Assembly: GCF_900113695.1 (NCBI RefSeq)
Contig: NZ_FOQH01000004.1
Coordinates: 186,001 to 250,000 of the forward strand
Length of the DNA stretch: 64,000 bases
Direction: 5' to 3'
Source: Albimonas pacifica
GTDB lineage: Bacteria > Pseudomonadota > Alphaproteobacteria > Rhodobacterales > Rhodobacteraceae
In this document: piece by piece, positions 1-7,725 of the stretch
Layout: each line of letters starts with the position of its first letter
How positions within the stretch are numbered: the first letter of the stretch is position 1
Notes under the pieces: generated by a model
What the model saw: only the letters and a program-made list of their open reading frames with translations
Told to the model about the DNA's origin: nothing
The model's database searches: none
Made by a program: the position numbers and the translations under genes

Positions 1-49
1 GCCGGCGTCCCGGCCGCCATCCCGGCGGCGTGTTTCCCGTGCGCGTCAT
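1..49 (-). CDS. Possible 5' end of a gene cut by the left edge
   Basis: An ATG at 49 on the minus strand is preceded by a good ribosome binding site (GGGAGGATC, about 8 nt upstream) and opens a frame that runs off the window after 16 residues (MTRTGNTPPGWRPGRR). It lies 148 bp beyond the stop of the carboxyltransferase gene and in the same direction, so it would be the next gene of that operon. A biotin carboxylase partner would be expected somewhere for the carboxyltransferase, but nothing in these 16 residues identifies one. Treat as tentative. Confidence 0.35.
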   Translation of the reverse strand, partial: MTRTGNTPPGWRPGRR

Positions 50-197
50 GACGTCGATCCTCCCATGCGGCGCCCCGCCGTCGTGTCGCGGCGGTTCCGT
101 GATGCGCCTTGTCGGCCCGGCCGGGTCTCGGGCGGCGGAGCGGCCGGGCGGGCCCCGCCGTCCCGGCGCGGTCGGCGCCGGGAAGCTTGATCCGGGA

Positions 198-1742
198 TCA
201 GGGCCGGGCGCGGGTCCTCGGCGGCTCGCGCAGGTTGAGGCGGTAGGCGAGCTCGGCGAACTCGCACAGCAGGGGCCGGGTCTCGCAGGGATCGACGATC
301 TCCTCGATGTTGAAGGCCTCGGCGGTGCGGAACGGGTCGCGGTACTTCTCGAGCCCCGCGGTCAGCTCCTTCAGCCGGGCGGCCCGGTCGGGGGCGGCGT
401 CGAGGTCGCGGCGGAAGGCGGCCTCGACGCCCCCCTCCAGCGGCAGCGAGCCCCAGTCGCCGCTGGGCCAGGCGTAGCGGAAGCGGAACCGCTCGGGGTT
501 CATGTTGGCCGCCCCCGCCACGCCGAAGCATTTTCGAATGATCACCGAGCACCAGGGAACCGTCGCCTGGTAGACGGCGGCCAGCGCGCGGGAGCCGTGG
601 CGGATGGTGCCGGCCTGCTCGGCGTCGAGGCCGATGCGGAAGCCGGGGATGTCGACGAGGTGGACCACCGGCAGGCGGAAGGTCTCGGCGAAGTCCACGA
701 AGCGGGTCACCTTCATCGCCGTGTCCGCCGACCAGGCCCCGCCGTAGATCATCGGGTCGGAGGCGAGCACCCCCACCGCGCGCCCCTCCAGCCGCGCCAG
801 CGCGGTGATGGACGAGCGTCCGTAGCGCGGCGCCATCTCCATCACCGAGCCCGCGTCGAAGACCGCCTCCATGATCTCCCGCATCCGGTAGACCTTGCGC
901 CGGTCCGGGGGGACGACGGAGGCGAGCGCCGGCTCCCGCCGGTCCGCGGGGTCGTCGCAGGGGGCGCGCGGGATCTCCTCGCCGCTGGCGGAGGGCAGGT
1001 AGCCCAGGAAGCGGCGCACGGCGGCGAAGGCGCTCTCCTCGTCGGGGACCACCAGGTCGGCCGCGCCCGCGCGCTCGTGGATGCGGGCGCCGCCGAGCTC
1101 GTCCTTGCCGAGGTCCCGGCCCGTCGCGCCGCGCACCACCGGGGGGCCGGCGATGAACATGTGCGACATCCCCTCGACCATCACCGTCAGGTGGGCCGAG
1201 ACCGCGCGGGCCGAGGCGATGCCGGCCACCGAGCCCAGCACCAGCGCCACCACCGGCACGGTCTCGAGACTGGCGACCACCGAATCCCAGCCGGGGTTCA
1301 TCGGCACGTAGGTCCGCCCCAGCGCCTCGGTCGTGCGGACCGAGCCGCCGGTGGCGTCGATCAGCCGGATCATCGGCAGGCGCAGCTCCAGCGCCATCTT
1401 CTCGGCCTGGACCACCTTCTCGTCGATGGTGGCGTCGGCGGCGCCGCCGCGCACGGTATTGTCGTCGGCCGCGATCACCACCGGCCGCCCGTCGATCCGC
1501 GCCCGCCCGAACAGGAAGTTGGAGGGCGAGAACCCGGTCAGCCGGCCGGCTTCGTCATATTCGGCCTTGCCGGCGACCGACCCGATCTCGCGGAAGCTGC
1601 CCGGATCGCAGAGCTGGTCGATGCGCTCGCGCACCGTGAGCTTGCCGCGGCCGCGATGGCGCGCGACCGCCTCCTCGCCGCCCATGCGCGCGGCCAGCGC
1701 GCGCCTGCGGCCGAGCTCGTCGAGCCCGCTGCCTCCATCCAT
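198..1742 (-). CDS. Acyl-CoA carboxylase carboxyltransferase (beta) subunit
   Basis: 514 residues, the usual length for propionyl-/acyl-CoA carboxylase beta subunits, with both halves of the carboxyltransferase fold. The N-terminal half carries the acyl-CoA-binding region with VEGMSHMFIAGP near residue 195; the C-terminal half carries VDIPGF and RHGSRALAAVYQATVP. Family members move the carboxyl group from carboxybiotin to an acyl-CoA in the cytoplasm. The second glycine-rich turn reads KCFGVAGAANM rather than the common KAYGGAY, so substrate preference cannot be assigned. The ATG at 1742 has a GGGGAGGA site. It is the last complete gene behind the TRAP transporter genes, 109 bp after dctM. 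No biotin carboxylase or biotin carrier gene is visible in the window. Confidence 0.85.
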   Translation of the reverse strand: MDGGSGLDELGRRRALAARMGGEEAVARHRGRGKLTVRERIDQLCDPGSFREIGSVAGKAEYDEAGRLTGFSPSNFLFGRARIDGRPVVIAADDNTVRGGAADATIDEKVVQAEKMALELRLPMIRLIDATGGSVRTTEALGRTYVPMNPGWDSVVASLETVPVVALVLGSVAGIASARAVSAHLTVMVEGMSHMFIAGPPVVRGATGRDLGKDELGGARIHERAGAADLVVPDEESAFAAVRRFLGYLPSASGEEIPRAPCDDPADRREPALASVVPPDRRKVYRMREIMEAVFDAGSVMEMAPRYGRSSITALARLEGRAVGVLASDPMIYGGAWSADTAMKVTRFVDFAETFRLPVVHLVDIPGFRIGLDAEQAGTIRHGSRALAAVYQATVPWCSVIIRKCFGVAGAANMNPERFRFRYAWPSGDWGSLPLEGGVEAAFRRDLDAAPDRAARLKELTAGLEKYRDPFRTAEAFNIEEIVDPCETRPLLCEFAELAYRLNLREPPRTRARP

Positions 1743-1816
1743 GGCGTCCTCCCCGGCGGGCGGCCTCTTCAGCGGGCCGACCTTCCATAAGGGAACGGAA
1801 CCATCCTGGACGGTCG

Positions 1817-1828
1817 ATTGTCAACAAT
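1817..1828. promoter_or_regulatory. Inverted repeat upstream of the carboxyltransferase gene
   Basis: ATTGT-CA-ACAAT, two perfect 5-bp arms, lies in the 109-bp gap between dctM and the carboxyltransferase gene. The minus strand reads TTGACA (1824-1819) across it, so it overlaps a possible -35 box; no convincing -10 box follows at 16-18 nt. TTGT-N2-ACAA is a pattern used by several GntR/FCD regulators, which is an inference only. It suggests separate regulation of the carboxyltransferase gene. Confidence 0.4.
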
Positions 1829-1851
1829 TGTCCGTAGCGCCCGGCGCGGGA

Positions 1852-3159
1852 TCACCCGATCAAGGCGGGCAGGAAGGTGACGATGGCGGGGAACAGAACC
1901 AGCAGCGCGCCGATGATCAGGTCGACGACCAGGAACCACACGATGCCGCGGAAGATGCCCGACAGCGGGATCAGGTCGCCGACCACGCCCTTGATGACGA
2001 AGACGTTCATGCCGACGGGCGGCGTGACCATCCCGATCTCGAGCAGCTTGGTGAGGAACACGCCGAACCAGACCAGCGACCAGCCCGCGTCGCCCACGAT
2101 GGGCAGCACGATGGGCAGGGTCAGCAGCATCGCCCCGATGGGCTCGAGGAACATGCCCAGCACCAGGTAGATCAGCGCGACGCCGAGGATGATCATCACC
2201 GGGTCGGCGCCGAAGCCGGTCACCGCCTCGGTCAGGAACACGCCCGTGCCGCTCAGCGCCAGGAACCGGATCAGCAGCGCCGCCCCGCAGCCGATGATGA
2301 AGAGGGTGGCCGTGGTCATCAGCGTCTCGCGGATCGCATCGACGAAGGCCGACCAGCTCAGGCTGCGGCGGGCGAGCGCGATGACGGTCGAGAGGGTCGC
2401 GCCCAGGGCGCCGGCCTCGGTCGGGGTGAAGAAGCCGCCGAAGAGGCCGCCGAAGATCACCGCGATCAGCCCCGCGATGGGGGCCACGTCGCGGAAGGCG
2501 GCGAAGCGCATGCGCCAGGTCACCGCCTCCTCCACCCGCGGGGCGAGGGAGGGGTCGAGGCTCACCCGGATCACGATCAGGACCGCGTAGCCCAGCGCCG
2601 TGACCAGGCCCACCACCGCCCCGCCCAGGAACAGCTGGCCGATGGAGACCTGGGCGATCATCCCGTAGAGGATCATCAGGATCGACGGCGGGATCAGCGC
2701 CCCCAGCGTGCCCGCCACCGCCAGCGCCCCGGTGGCGAGCCGGGCGTCGTAGCCGTATTTCGTCATCTCCGGGATCGCGATGCGCCCCATCGCGGCCGAG
2801 CAGGCGACCGACGACCCCGCCACCGCCGCGAAGCCCGCCGCCCCGAAGATCGAGGCGATGGCGAGCCCCCCCGGCAGGGCCGAGGTCCACAGCCGGGCGA
2901 AGCGGAACAGGCCCGCCGTCAGCCCGGCCGCGAAGCAGACGTATCCCATCATCAGGAACATCGGGATCGAGCTCATCGTCCAGGTGGCGGCGAAGGTGTA
3001 GGGGACCAGCGACAGCGTCCCCCAGGCCGCCCGCTCGCCGCCCACGATCCACAGGCCCGCGAAGCTGACCGCGATCAGCGAGAAGGCGATGGGCACGCGC
3101 ATCGCCACCAGGGCGAACAGGATCGCGACGCCGGTCAGGCCGATTTCGATGTTGGTCAT
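1852..3159 (-). CDS. dctM: TRAP transporter large permease (DctM)
   Basis: 435 residues, almost all in hydrophobic segments, matching the 12-helix DctM membrane subunit that moves the substrate with a Na+ gradient. Visible family features are the N-terminal helix IALTGVAILFAL-type segment, PIAFSLIAVSF near residue 25, GALIPPSI near 165 and the C-terminal TPPVGMNVFVIKG near 378, a hallmark of DctM. It follows dctQ by 34 bp and dctP by about 600 bp on the same strand, so the three encode one tripartite importer. The ATG at 3159 has only a weak ribosome binding site, consistent with translation coupled to dctQ. Confidence 0.93.
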   Translation of the reverse strand: MTNIEIGLTGVAILFALVAMRVPIAFSLIAVSFAGLWIVGGERAAWGTLSLVPYTFAATWTMSSIPMFLMMGYVCFAAGLTAGLFRFARLWTSALPGGLAIASIFGAAGFAAVAGSSVACSAAMGRIAIPEMTKYGYDARLATGALAVAGTLGALIPPSILMILYGMIAQVSIGQLFLGGAVVGLVTALGYAVLIVIRVSLDPSLAPRVEEAVTWRMRFAAFRDVAPIAGLIAVIFGGLFGGFFTPTEAGALGATLSTVIALARRSLSWSAFVDAIRETLMTTATLFIIGCGAALLIRFLALSGTGVFLTEAVTGFGADPVMIILGVALIYLVLGMFLEPIGAMLLTLPIVLPIVGDAGWSLVWFGVFLTKLLEIGMVTPPVGMNVFVIKGVVGDLIPLSGIFRGIVWFLVVDLIIGALLVLFPAIVTFLPALIG

Positions 3160-3193
3160 GGGCGGAGGGTCCGGTCCGGGGCGTCGGGAGGGC

Positions 3194-3697
3194 TCATTTC
3201 GGGGGCGCGAGCCGGCCCAGCGCGTATTCCAGCAGGCGCAGGGCGCTGATCAGGGTCATCAGCGCGCAGCCCGCCGGCAGCAGGAAATAGCTCGGCCAGG
3301 TCGGGATCCGGGTCCCGAACTCGATCGAGAAGCTGTTGATCCTGAACTTGGTCAGCGCGTCGTGCGTCGCGGTCCAGGTCAGCAGGGCGAAGACCACCAC
3401 CGCGATCAGCAGCGCGAAGCCCGCCATGTGATATTGCGCCCGAGGCGGCGCGAGATGGGCGGCGGCGTCCATCGAGATGTGCCCGTCCACCGCCTGCGCA
3501 TAGGCCAGCGGCAGGAACGCGCAGGCGACCATGTAGTAGTCCGAGACGATCAGCGTGGTCCCCGGCAGCGGCCGGGCGAGGAACGGCCGGGTCACGACGT
3601 CCAGCGAGACGTGCAGCATCATCAGCACCACCGCGACGCCCGCGACGATCATCGCGAGGGCCAGCAGGCGGTTGGTCACGGCGAAGACGGTCTTCAT
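3194..3697 (-). CDS. dctQ: TRAP transporter small permease (DctQ)
   Basis: 167 residues with four predicted membrane helices: residues 10-30, 46-66, 88-108 and 130-150. Between the first two helices is a region close to DVVTRPFLARPLPGT, which resembles the DVxxRxxFxxPxPGT segment of DctQ proteins. It is the small membrane subunit that pairs with DctM. The ATG at 3697 is preceded by GGAG. It lies 72 bp after dctP, and that gap contains a strong hairpin. Confidence 0.9.
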   Translation of the reverse strand: MKTVFAVTNRLLALAMIVAGVAVVLMMLHVSLDVVTRPFLARPLPGTTLIVSDYYMVACAFLPLAYAQAVDGHISMDAAAHLAPPRAQYHMAGFALLIAVVVFALLTWTATHDALTKFRINSFSIEFGTRIPTWPSYFLLPAGCALMTLISALRLLEYALGRLAPPK

Positions 3698-3737
3698 CCG
3701 CAGGCTCCGGTCAGGTCGGACGGGGGAATGGGCGGCG

Positions 3738-3762
3738 GGCGGCGGCCGCGCGGGCCGCCGCC
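3738..3762 (-). other. Intercistronic hairpin between dctP and dctQ
   Basis: GGCGGCGGCC (3738-3747) and GGCCGCCGCC (3753-3762) form a perfect 10-bp stem with a 5-nt loop. No T run follows on the minus strand. Hairpins of this kind after a binding-protein gene usually stabilise its mRNA or cause partial termination, so that more binding protein than permease is made; this role is inferred. Confidence 0.6.
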
Positions 3763-3769
3763 CCGGGCC

Positions 3770-4909
3770 TCAGTTGAAGCCGTAGGTCTCGTAGTCGACC
3801 TTGCCGAGCACCTCGGTCCACAGCAGCTCGGCCAGGGCGGCCTGGTCGGTGGGGTCGAGCGGGTCGGTCAGGCCCTTCCACTTCGCCAACAGCGCCTGGA
3901 AGGTCTCGGCCTTGGCCTGCGCGTCCTGCACGCCGTACTGCTCGGTGTAGAGCTGCACGATGGTGGCGACGTCGGCCCTGGTGAAGGCGGCGGTGGCTTC
4001 GGCGAGCGAGGCGTCGGGCTCCAGCACCTCGATCCCCATCTCGCGGGCCTTGGCGAGGTCGGTCTGCGCCTGACGCACGTAGGCCGTCGACATGAAGGCC
4101 GCCGTCTCGGCCATGCCGCGGGCCATCATCTCGCGCTGCTCGACGCTCAGGTCCGCCCAGTAGCCCAGGTTGAAGTGGCCGATGCCGGTGCCGCCGAAGG
4201 TGCCGCCGGGGACGGCCAGCGTGATGCCCTTCACCACGTCGAACAGCGAGAAGTTCGACATCTCGCCCACCGCGTTGACGGTGCAGTCGATCAGGCCCTG
4301 GTTCAGCCCGTCATACATCTCGTTGCCCGAGATCGAGGAGGCGGTGGCCCCCATCGCCTCGGTCCAGCGGCGGAAGGTGTTGGTGGACGAGCGCAGCACC
4401 TTGCCCTCGACGTCGGCCTTGCTGGCCAGCGGCTCGCGGCACAGCAGCGAGAACTGGGTGCCCGGCGCGGTGGCGAGATACACCTGGTTCTGGGCGGCGA
4501 TCTGCATCAGGCAGTCGGGGCAGTTGAAGATGATGTATTCCATCATCGCCCCCGCCATCGCCGCCGCGATCGAGGTCGGGCGGCCGTCGATGTTGGCGGC
4601 CATCGACAGGTCCGCGGGGAAGTTCGCCTCCGAGAACTCGTTCTGGAAGTAGGGCGTCAGCACCATCGACACGTCCGCCACGCCCGAGGTCAGCCCCGGG
4701 GAGGCCTGGCGCAGGTCGAGCAGCGTCAGCGCGAAGACCTCGGCCTCGATGTCCGAGTTCGCCTCGACGTATTCGGCGAAATGGTCGTAGGTCGCGCCGA
4801 TGATCGACTGCGCGGGATAGCCGTGGGCGATGCGCAGGCTCTGGGCGCCCGCGGGCGCGGCGACGAGGCCCGCGGCCAGCGCGGCGGCGAGGGTGAAGGT
4901 CCGTTTCAT
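3770..4909 (-). CDS. dctP: TRAP transporter substrate-binding protein (DctP family)
   Basis: 379 residues beginning with a signal peptide (MKRTFTLAAALAAGLVAAPAGA, cleavage expected after about residue 22), so the product is periplasmic. The body has the DctP pattern: RIAHGYP near the mature start, then the AVPGGTFGGTGIG and NLGYWADL regions of the ligand domain. At about 380 residues it is longer than the common 325-340. The ligand is unknown; nearby acyl-CoA genes suggest a carboxylic acid. Start chosen at the ATG 4909, which has GGAGG six nucleotides upstream; an in-frame TTG lies just before it. The gene follows the flavin reductase gene by 15 bp. Confidence 0.9.
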   Translation of the reverse strand: MKRTFTLAAALAAGLVAAPAGAQSLRIAHGYPAQSIIGATYDHFAEYVEANSDIEAEVFALTLLDLRQASPGLTSGVADVSMVLTPYFQNEFSEANFPADLSMAANIDGRPTSIAAAMAGAMMEYIIFNCPDCLMQIAAQNQVYLATAPGTQFSLLCREPLASKADVEGKVLRSSTNTFRRWTEAMGATASSISGNEMYDGLNQGLIDCTVNAVGEMSNFSLFDVVKGITLAVPGGTFGGTGIGHFNLGYWADLSVEQREMMARGMAETAAFMSTAYVRQAQTDLAKAREMGIEVLEPDASLAEATAAFTRADVATIVQLYTEQYGVQDAQAKAETFQALLAKWKGLTDPLDPTDQAALAELLWTEVLGKVDYETYGFN

Positions 4910-4924
4910 CAATTTCCTCCCGGT

Positions 4925-5581
4925 TCAGGCGTTCTTTTCCGCGCCGGCTTCGGCCGGTCGCGGCGTCCAGTCGGCCGGGTTCAGGCGGCGGAGCTGGAAA
5001 AGGTCGGTGGTGCGCGCGTACCAGCCCGGGTTGTGCAGGCGGGAGACGGGCGCGAGGGCCGCGGTGTCGACCCGCATCCGCTCGGCGTCGATCAGCGCGT
5101 CGCGGATGTGCATCGCCACCACCTCGCCCAGCGCGATGCCTTGGGCCTCGCCCAGCTCGATGGCCTGGAACAGGCGGCATTCGAAGGCGACGGGGGCGGC
5201 GAGGATCCGGGGCGCGGCGACCAGATCGCCCGGCGCGGTCTCGAGCCCGGCTTCGGTCAGCTCGTCGACCTCGGGGCCGAAGTCCATGGCGGCGATGTTC
5301 ATCGCCTCCAGCAGCGGCTCGTCGACCAGGTGCACGACGAATTCGCCGGTGGCGCGGATGTTGGCCCAGCTGTCCTTGCCGGCGGCGGGGCCGCGCGGCT
5401 CGAAGCCCAGCGCCAGCAGCGGCGGGGTCGACTGGAGGCAGTTGAAGAAGCTGAACGGCGCCGCGTTGCGCCGGCCCTGCGCGTCGAGGCTCGTCGCCAG
5501 CGCGATCGGGCGCGGGGTCACGGTGGCGGTCAGCAGCTTGGAGCGGTCGCGCTCCGTCAGGGTCGCGAAGTCCAGCCGCAC
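4925..5581 (-). CDS. Flavin reductase-like FMN-binding protein
   Basis: 218 residues of the FMN-binding split-barrel family (flavin reductase-like domain). The N-terminal TPRPIALATSLDAQGRRNAAP segment and the FFNCLQSTPPLLALGF segment are typical of the long branch, where proteins of 200-220 residues often act as oxidoreductases or supply reduced FMN. The start is GTG at 5581 behind an excellent AAGGAGGTG site. It is the first gene of the minus-strand operon that continues into the TRAP genes. Its physiological partner is not evident in this operon. Confidence 0.8.
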   Translation of the reverse strand: MRLDFATLTERDRSKLLTATVTPRPIALATSLDAQGRRNAAPFSFFNCLQSTPPLLALGFEPRGPAAGKDSWANIRATGEFVVHLVDEPLLEAMNIAAMDFGPEVDELTEAGLETAPGDLVAAPRILAAPVAFECRLFQAIELGEAQGIALGEVVAMHIRDALIDAERMRVDTAALAPVSRLHNPGWYARTTDLFQLRRLNPADWTPRPAEAGAEKNA

Positions 5582-5637
5582 GGCCGCACCTCCTTGTCAC
5601 GTTTCCTCTGGCGACCCGATTCCGGGTCTTTTTTGGC

Positions 5638-5666
5638 AGGCTAGTTTCACCAAGTGAAACATGCAA
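5638..5666 (-). promoter_or_regulatory. Promoter of the TRAP operon with IclR-type operator in the spacer
   Basis: On the minus strand TTGCAT (5666-5661) and TAGCCT (5643-5638) are separated by exactly 17 bp. The spacer is itself the perfect inverted repeat GTTTCAC-CAA-GTGAAAC (5644-5660, plus-strand reading). The divergent IclR gene starts 110 bp away, making its product the natural candidate to bind here. A related copy lies at 10543-10559. Confidence 0.7.
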
Positions 5667-5775
5667 TATACAAACGCAGGGATGACCCGCGACGCCGCGC
5701 CGGCGACGCCCCGTGGCGTCGCCGGCGCAACTGGGAGATGATGCCGGCGCAGCGAGGGACCGGCGGAAGGACGAG

Positions 5776-6666
5776 ATGGCGAAGACAGGCAGCAAGGGCC
5801 GCGACGACGGCACGGGGGCGCAGCCGGCGCCGGGGCGCGAGCGCAAGGTCTCGCGCTCGGCGATGCCGCTGATCTTCGACGACGACGACCTGTCCGAGGA
5901 GCTGGGCGCCGACCGCAAGTTCAACTGGTCGCTGGCCCGGGGCCTCGAGATCCTGCGCGCCTTCTCGGGGGGAAACGCGTCGCTGGGCAACGGGGAGCTT
6001 GCGGAGATCACCAAGCTGCCCAAGCCCACGATCTCGCGGCTGACTTACACGCTCAAGCAGCTGGGCTACCTGCAGCTGAACGCGCGGTCGGGCAAGTTCG
6101 AGCCGACGCCCGCGATCCTGGCGCTGGGCTACCCGGTGATGTCGACGATGAAGATCCGGGTGATCGCGCGCGACTACCTCCAGCAGCTGGCGAACGAGGT
6201 CGGGCTGACGGTGGCGATCGGCGGGCGCGACCGGCTGGGGATGATCTACGTCGACGCCTCGCATCCCTCGACGATGATGACCCTGCGCCTCGACGTGGGC
6301 AGCCGGGTGGACATCGCCACCTCGGCGATGGGGCGGTCGTTCATGCACGGCATCTCGGCGCCCGAGCGCGAGCTGCTGCTGGGCGTGATCGAGCAGCGCG
6401 CGGGCGAGGGCTGGCCGAAGCTGCGCGACGCGATCCAGCGCAGCTTCGACGAGATCGACCGCCGCGGCTTCTGCATCGTCGACGGCGAGTTCCAGGAGGA
6501 CATCCGCGGCGTCGGCGTGCCGCTGGTGGCGCCCGACGGCGGCACGGTGCTGGCGCTGAACGCCGCCGGCCCGCGCTTCGCCGCCACCCTCGAGACGCTG
6601 GAGACGGTGGTGGGCCCGCGGCTCGTGCACCTGTCGCGCTCGGTCGCGCCGATGCTCAATCGCTAG
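5776..6666 (+). CDS. IclR-family transcriptional regulator
   Basis: 296 residues. After a charged 50-residue N-terminal stretch comes the IclR winged-helix domain (NWSLARGLEILRAF, then LAEITKLPKPTISRLTYTL as the recognition region, about residues 50-105). The C-terminal IclR effector domain spans about 120-290, with SAMGRSFMHGI and FCIVDGEFQEDIRGVGVP. The ATG at 5776 is preferred to one 63 bp upstream because AAGGA precedes it at a proper distance. It is divergent from the flavin reductase/TRAP operon and 21 bp upstream of the enoyl-CoA hydratase gene. It probably controls the GTTTCAC-N3-GTGAAAC sites at 5644 and 10543. Confidence 0.9.
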   Translation: MAKTGSKGRDDGTGAQPAPGRERKVSRSAMPLIFDDDDLSEELGADRKFNWSLARGLEILRAFSGGNASLGNGELAEITKLPKPTISRLTYTLKQLGYLQLNARSGKFEPTPAILALGYPVMSTMKIRVIARDYLQQLANEVGLTVAIGGRDRLGMIYVDASHPSTMMTLRLDVGSRVDIATSAMGRSFMHGISAPERELLLGVIEQRAGEGWPKLRDAIQRSFDEIDRRGFCIVDGEFQEDIRGVGVPLVAPDGGTVLALNAAGPRFAATLETLETVVGPRLVHLSRSVAPMLNR

Positions 6667-6687
6667 AAGAGACAACCGGAGGAAACC

Positions 6688-7482
6688 ATGACCGCCGACC
6701 ACGAGGCGCCCGCAGGCGGCGTCCGACGCACGCTGGAGAACGGGATCGGGACCCTGATCCTGGACAACCCCGCCGCGCGCAACGCCATGTCCGCCCCCCT
6801 GCAGGCCGAGCTGATCGAGGGGCTGCGCGTGCTGGGCGCCGACCCCGAGTGCCGGGTGATCGTGATCGCGGGCGAAGGCGGGCACTTCTGCGCCGGCGGC
6901 GACGTGAAGGGCATGGTCTCGCTGAACGGCGACAACGCCTACGGCAAGCTCCTGCACATGCAGGAGATGATCCGCGGCGTGGTCGAGGCGCCCAAACCGG
7001 TGATCGCGGCGGTCGAGGGCGTGGCGGTCGGCGGCGGCATGGCGCTGGCGGCGGCCTGCGACTTCGTGGTGGCCGCGCGCGACGCCCGCTTCGCCTCGGC
7101 CTTCGTGAAGATCGGCCTGATGCCGGATCTCGGCGCGATGTGGACGCTGACCATGCGCATGGGCCTCGGCCGCGCCCGCGCCTTCCTGATGTCGGGCGAG
7201 GTCATGGGCGCCGAGGCCGCGCGCGAGGGCGGCATGATCGAGGAGGTCGTGGACCCCGGTCAGGCCCTGCCCCGCGCCCAGGAGATGGCCGCGGGCTTCG
7301 CCACGATGGCCACCCGGGCGCTGGCGCGGACCAAGTCCTACATGGCCCGGATGCCGATGGGCTTCGACGAGGCCCTGAAGCTGGAGCCCGACGCCCAGAC
7401 CGCCTGCATCATCTCCGAGGATTTCGCCGAAGGGCGCGCGGCCTTCCTCGAGAAACGCGCGCCGGTGTTCAAGGGGCGCTGA
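6688..7482 (+). CDS. Enoyl-CoA hydratase/isomerase family protein
   Basis: 264 residues of the crotonase fold. The oxyanion-hole segments are visible as HFCAGGDVKGM (near residue 72) and GVAVGGGMALAAACD (near 113). The segment that usually carries the catalytic glutamates reads KIGLMPDLGAMWTL, which has Asp rather than the Glu of classical hydratases, so isomerase or another crotonase reaction is possible. The ATG has GGAGG upstream, and the gene follows the IclR regulator by 21 bp, probably in one transcript. The context (acyl-CoA ligase, dehydrogenase and carboxyltransferase nearby) suggests beta-oxidation-like processing of an imported acid. Confidence 0.85.
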   Translation: MTADHEAPAGGVRRTLENGIGTLILDNPAARNAMSAPLQAELIEGLRVLGADPECRVIVIAGEGGHFCAGGDVKGMVSLNGDNAYGKLLHMQEMIRGVVEAPKPVIAAVEGVAVGGGMALAAACDFVVAARDARFASAFVKIGLMPDLGAMWTLTMRMGLGRARAFLMSGEVMGAEAAREGGMIEEVVDPGQALPRAQEMAAGFATMATRALARTKSYMARMPMGFDEALKLEPDAQTACIISEDFAEGRAAFLEKRAPVFKGR

Positions 7483-7534
7483 GGCGCCGCCCGGCCGGCG
7501 GGCGTCGCGCCCGCCGCAGGCGCGGCGCCGGAGG

Positions 7535-7553
7535 CCCCGGGCCGAGCCCGGGG
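7535..7553. repeat. Short GC palindrome (CCCCGGG-N5-CCCGGGG), convergent gap
   Basis: CCCCGGG-CCGAG-CCCGGGG, preceded by AGG and followed by CGCCCTC. The same unit with the same flanks recurs at 19319-19347, 19383-19411 and 36949-36973, always between convergent genes. It can form a hairpin in either transcript and may act as a bidirectional terminator. Confidence 0.6.
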
Positions 7554-7618
7554 CGCCCTCCCTGGCGGGCGCCCGGGACGGAGCGGGCCCCGTGGGACGC
7601 GCGGCCGGGGTTGGGGGC

Positions 7619-7694
7619 GGCGCATTGAAATGCGCCCTGCGCCTCCGTCCTCCTTTGCGCGCCAACGCCCCCGTAGGGCGCATTTCAATGCGCC
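7619..7694. repeat. 20-bp perfect inverted repeat between convergent genes
   Basis: GGCGCATTGAAATGCGCCCT (7619-7638) recurs as its exact reverse complement at 7675-7694, with 36 bp between. Each arm is nearly palindromic on its own (GGCGCATT-GA-AATGCGCC), so the region can fold as one long hairpin or as two small ones. It lies between the enoyl-CoA hydratase stop (7482) and the acyl-CoA dehydrogenase stop (7726). A terminator or REP-like element is likely. Confidence 0.75.
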
Positions 7695-7725
7695 ATCCGC
7701 GCGCCGTCCGCCGCCCGCGCGGCGC

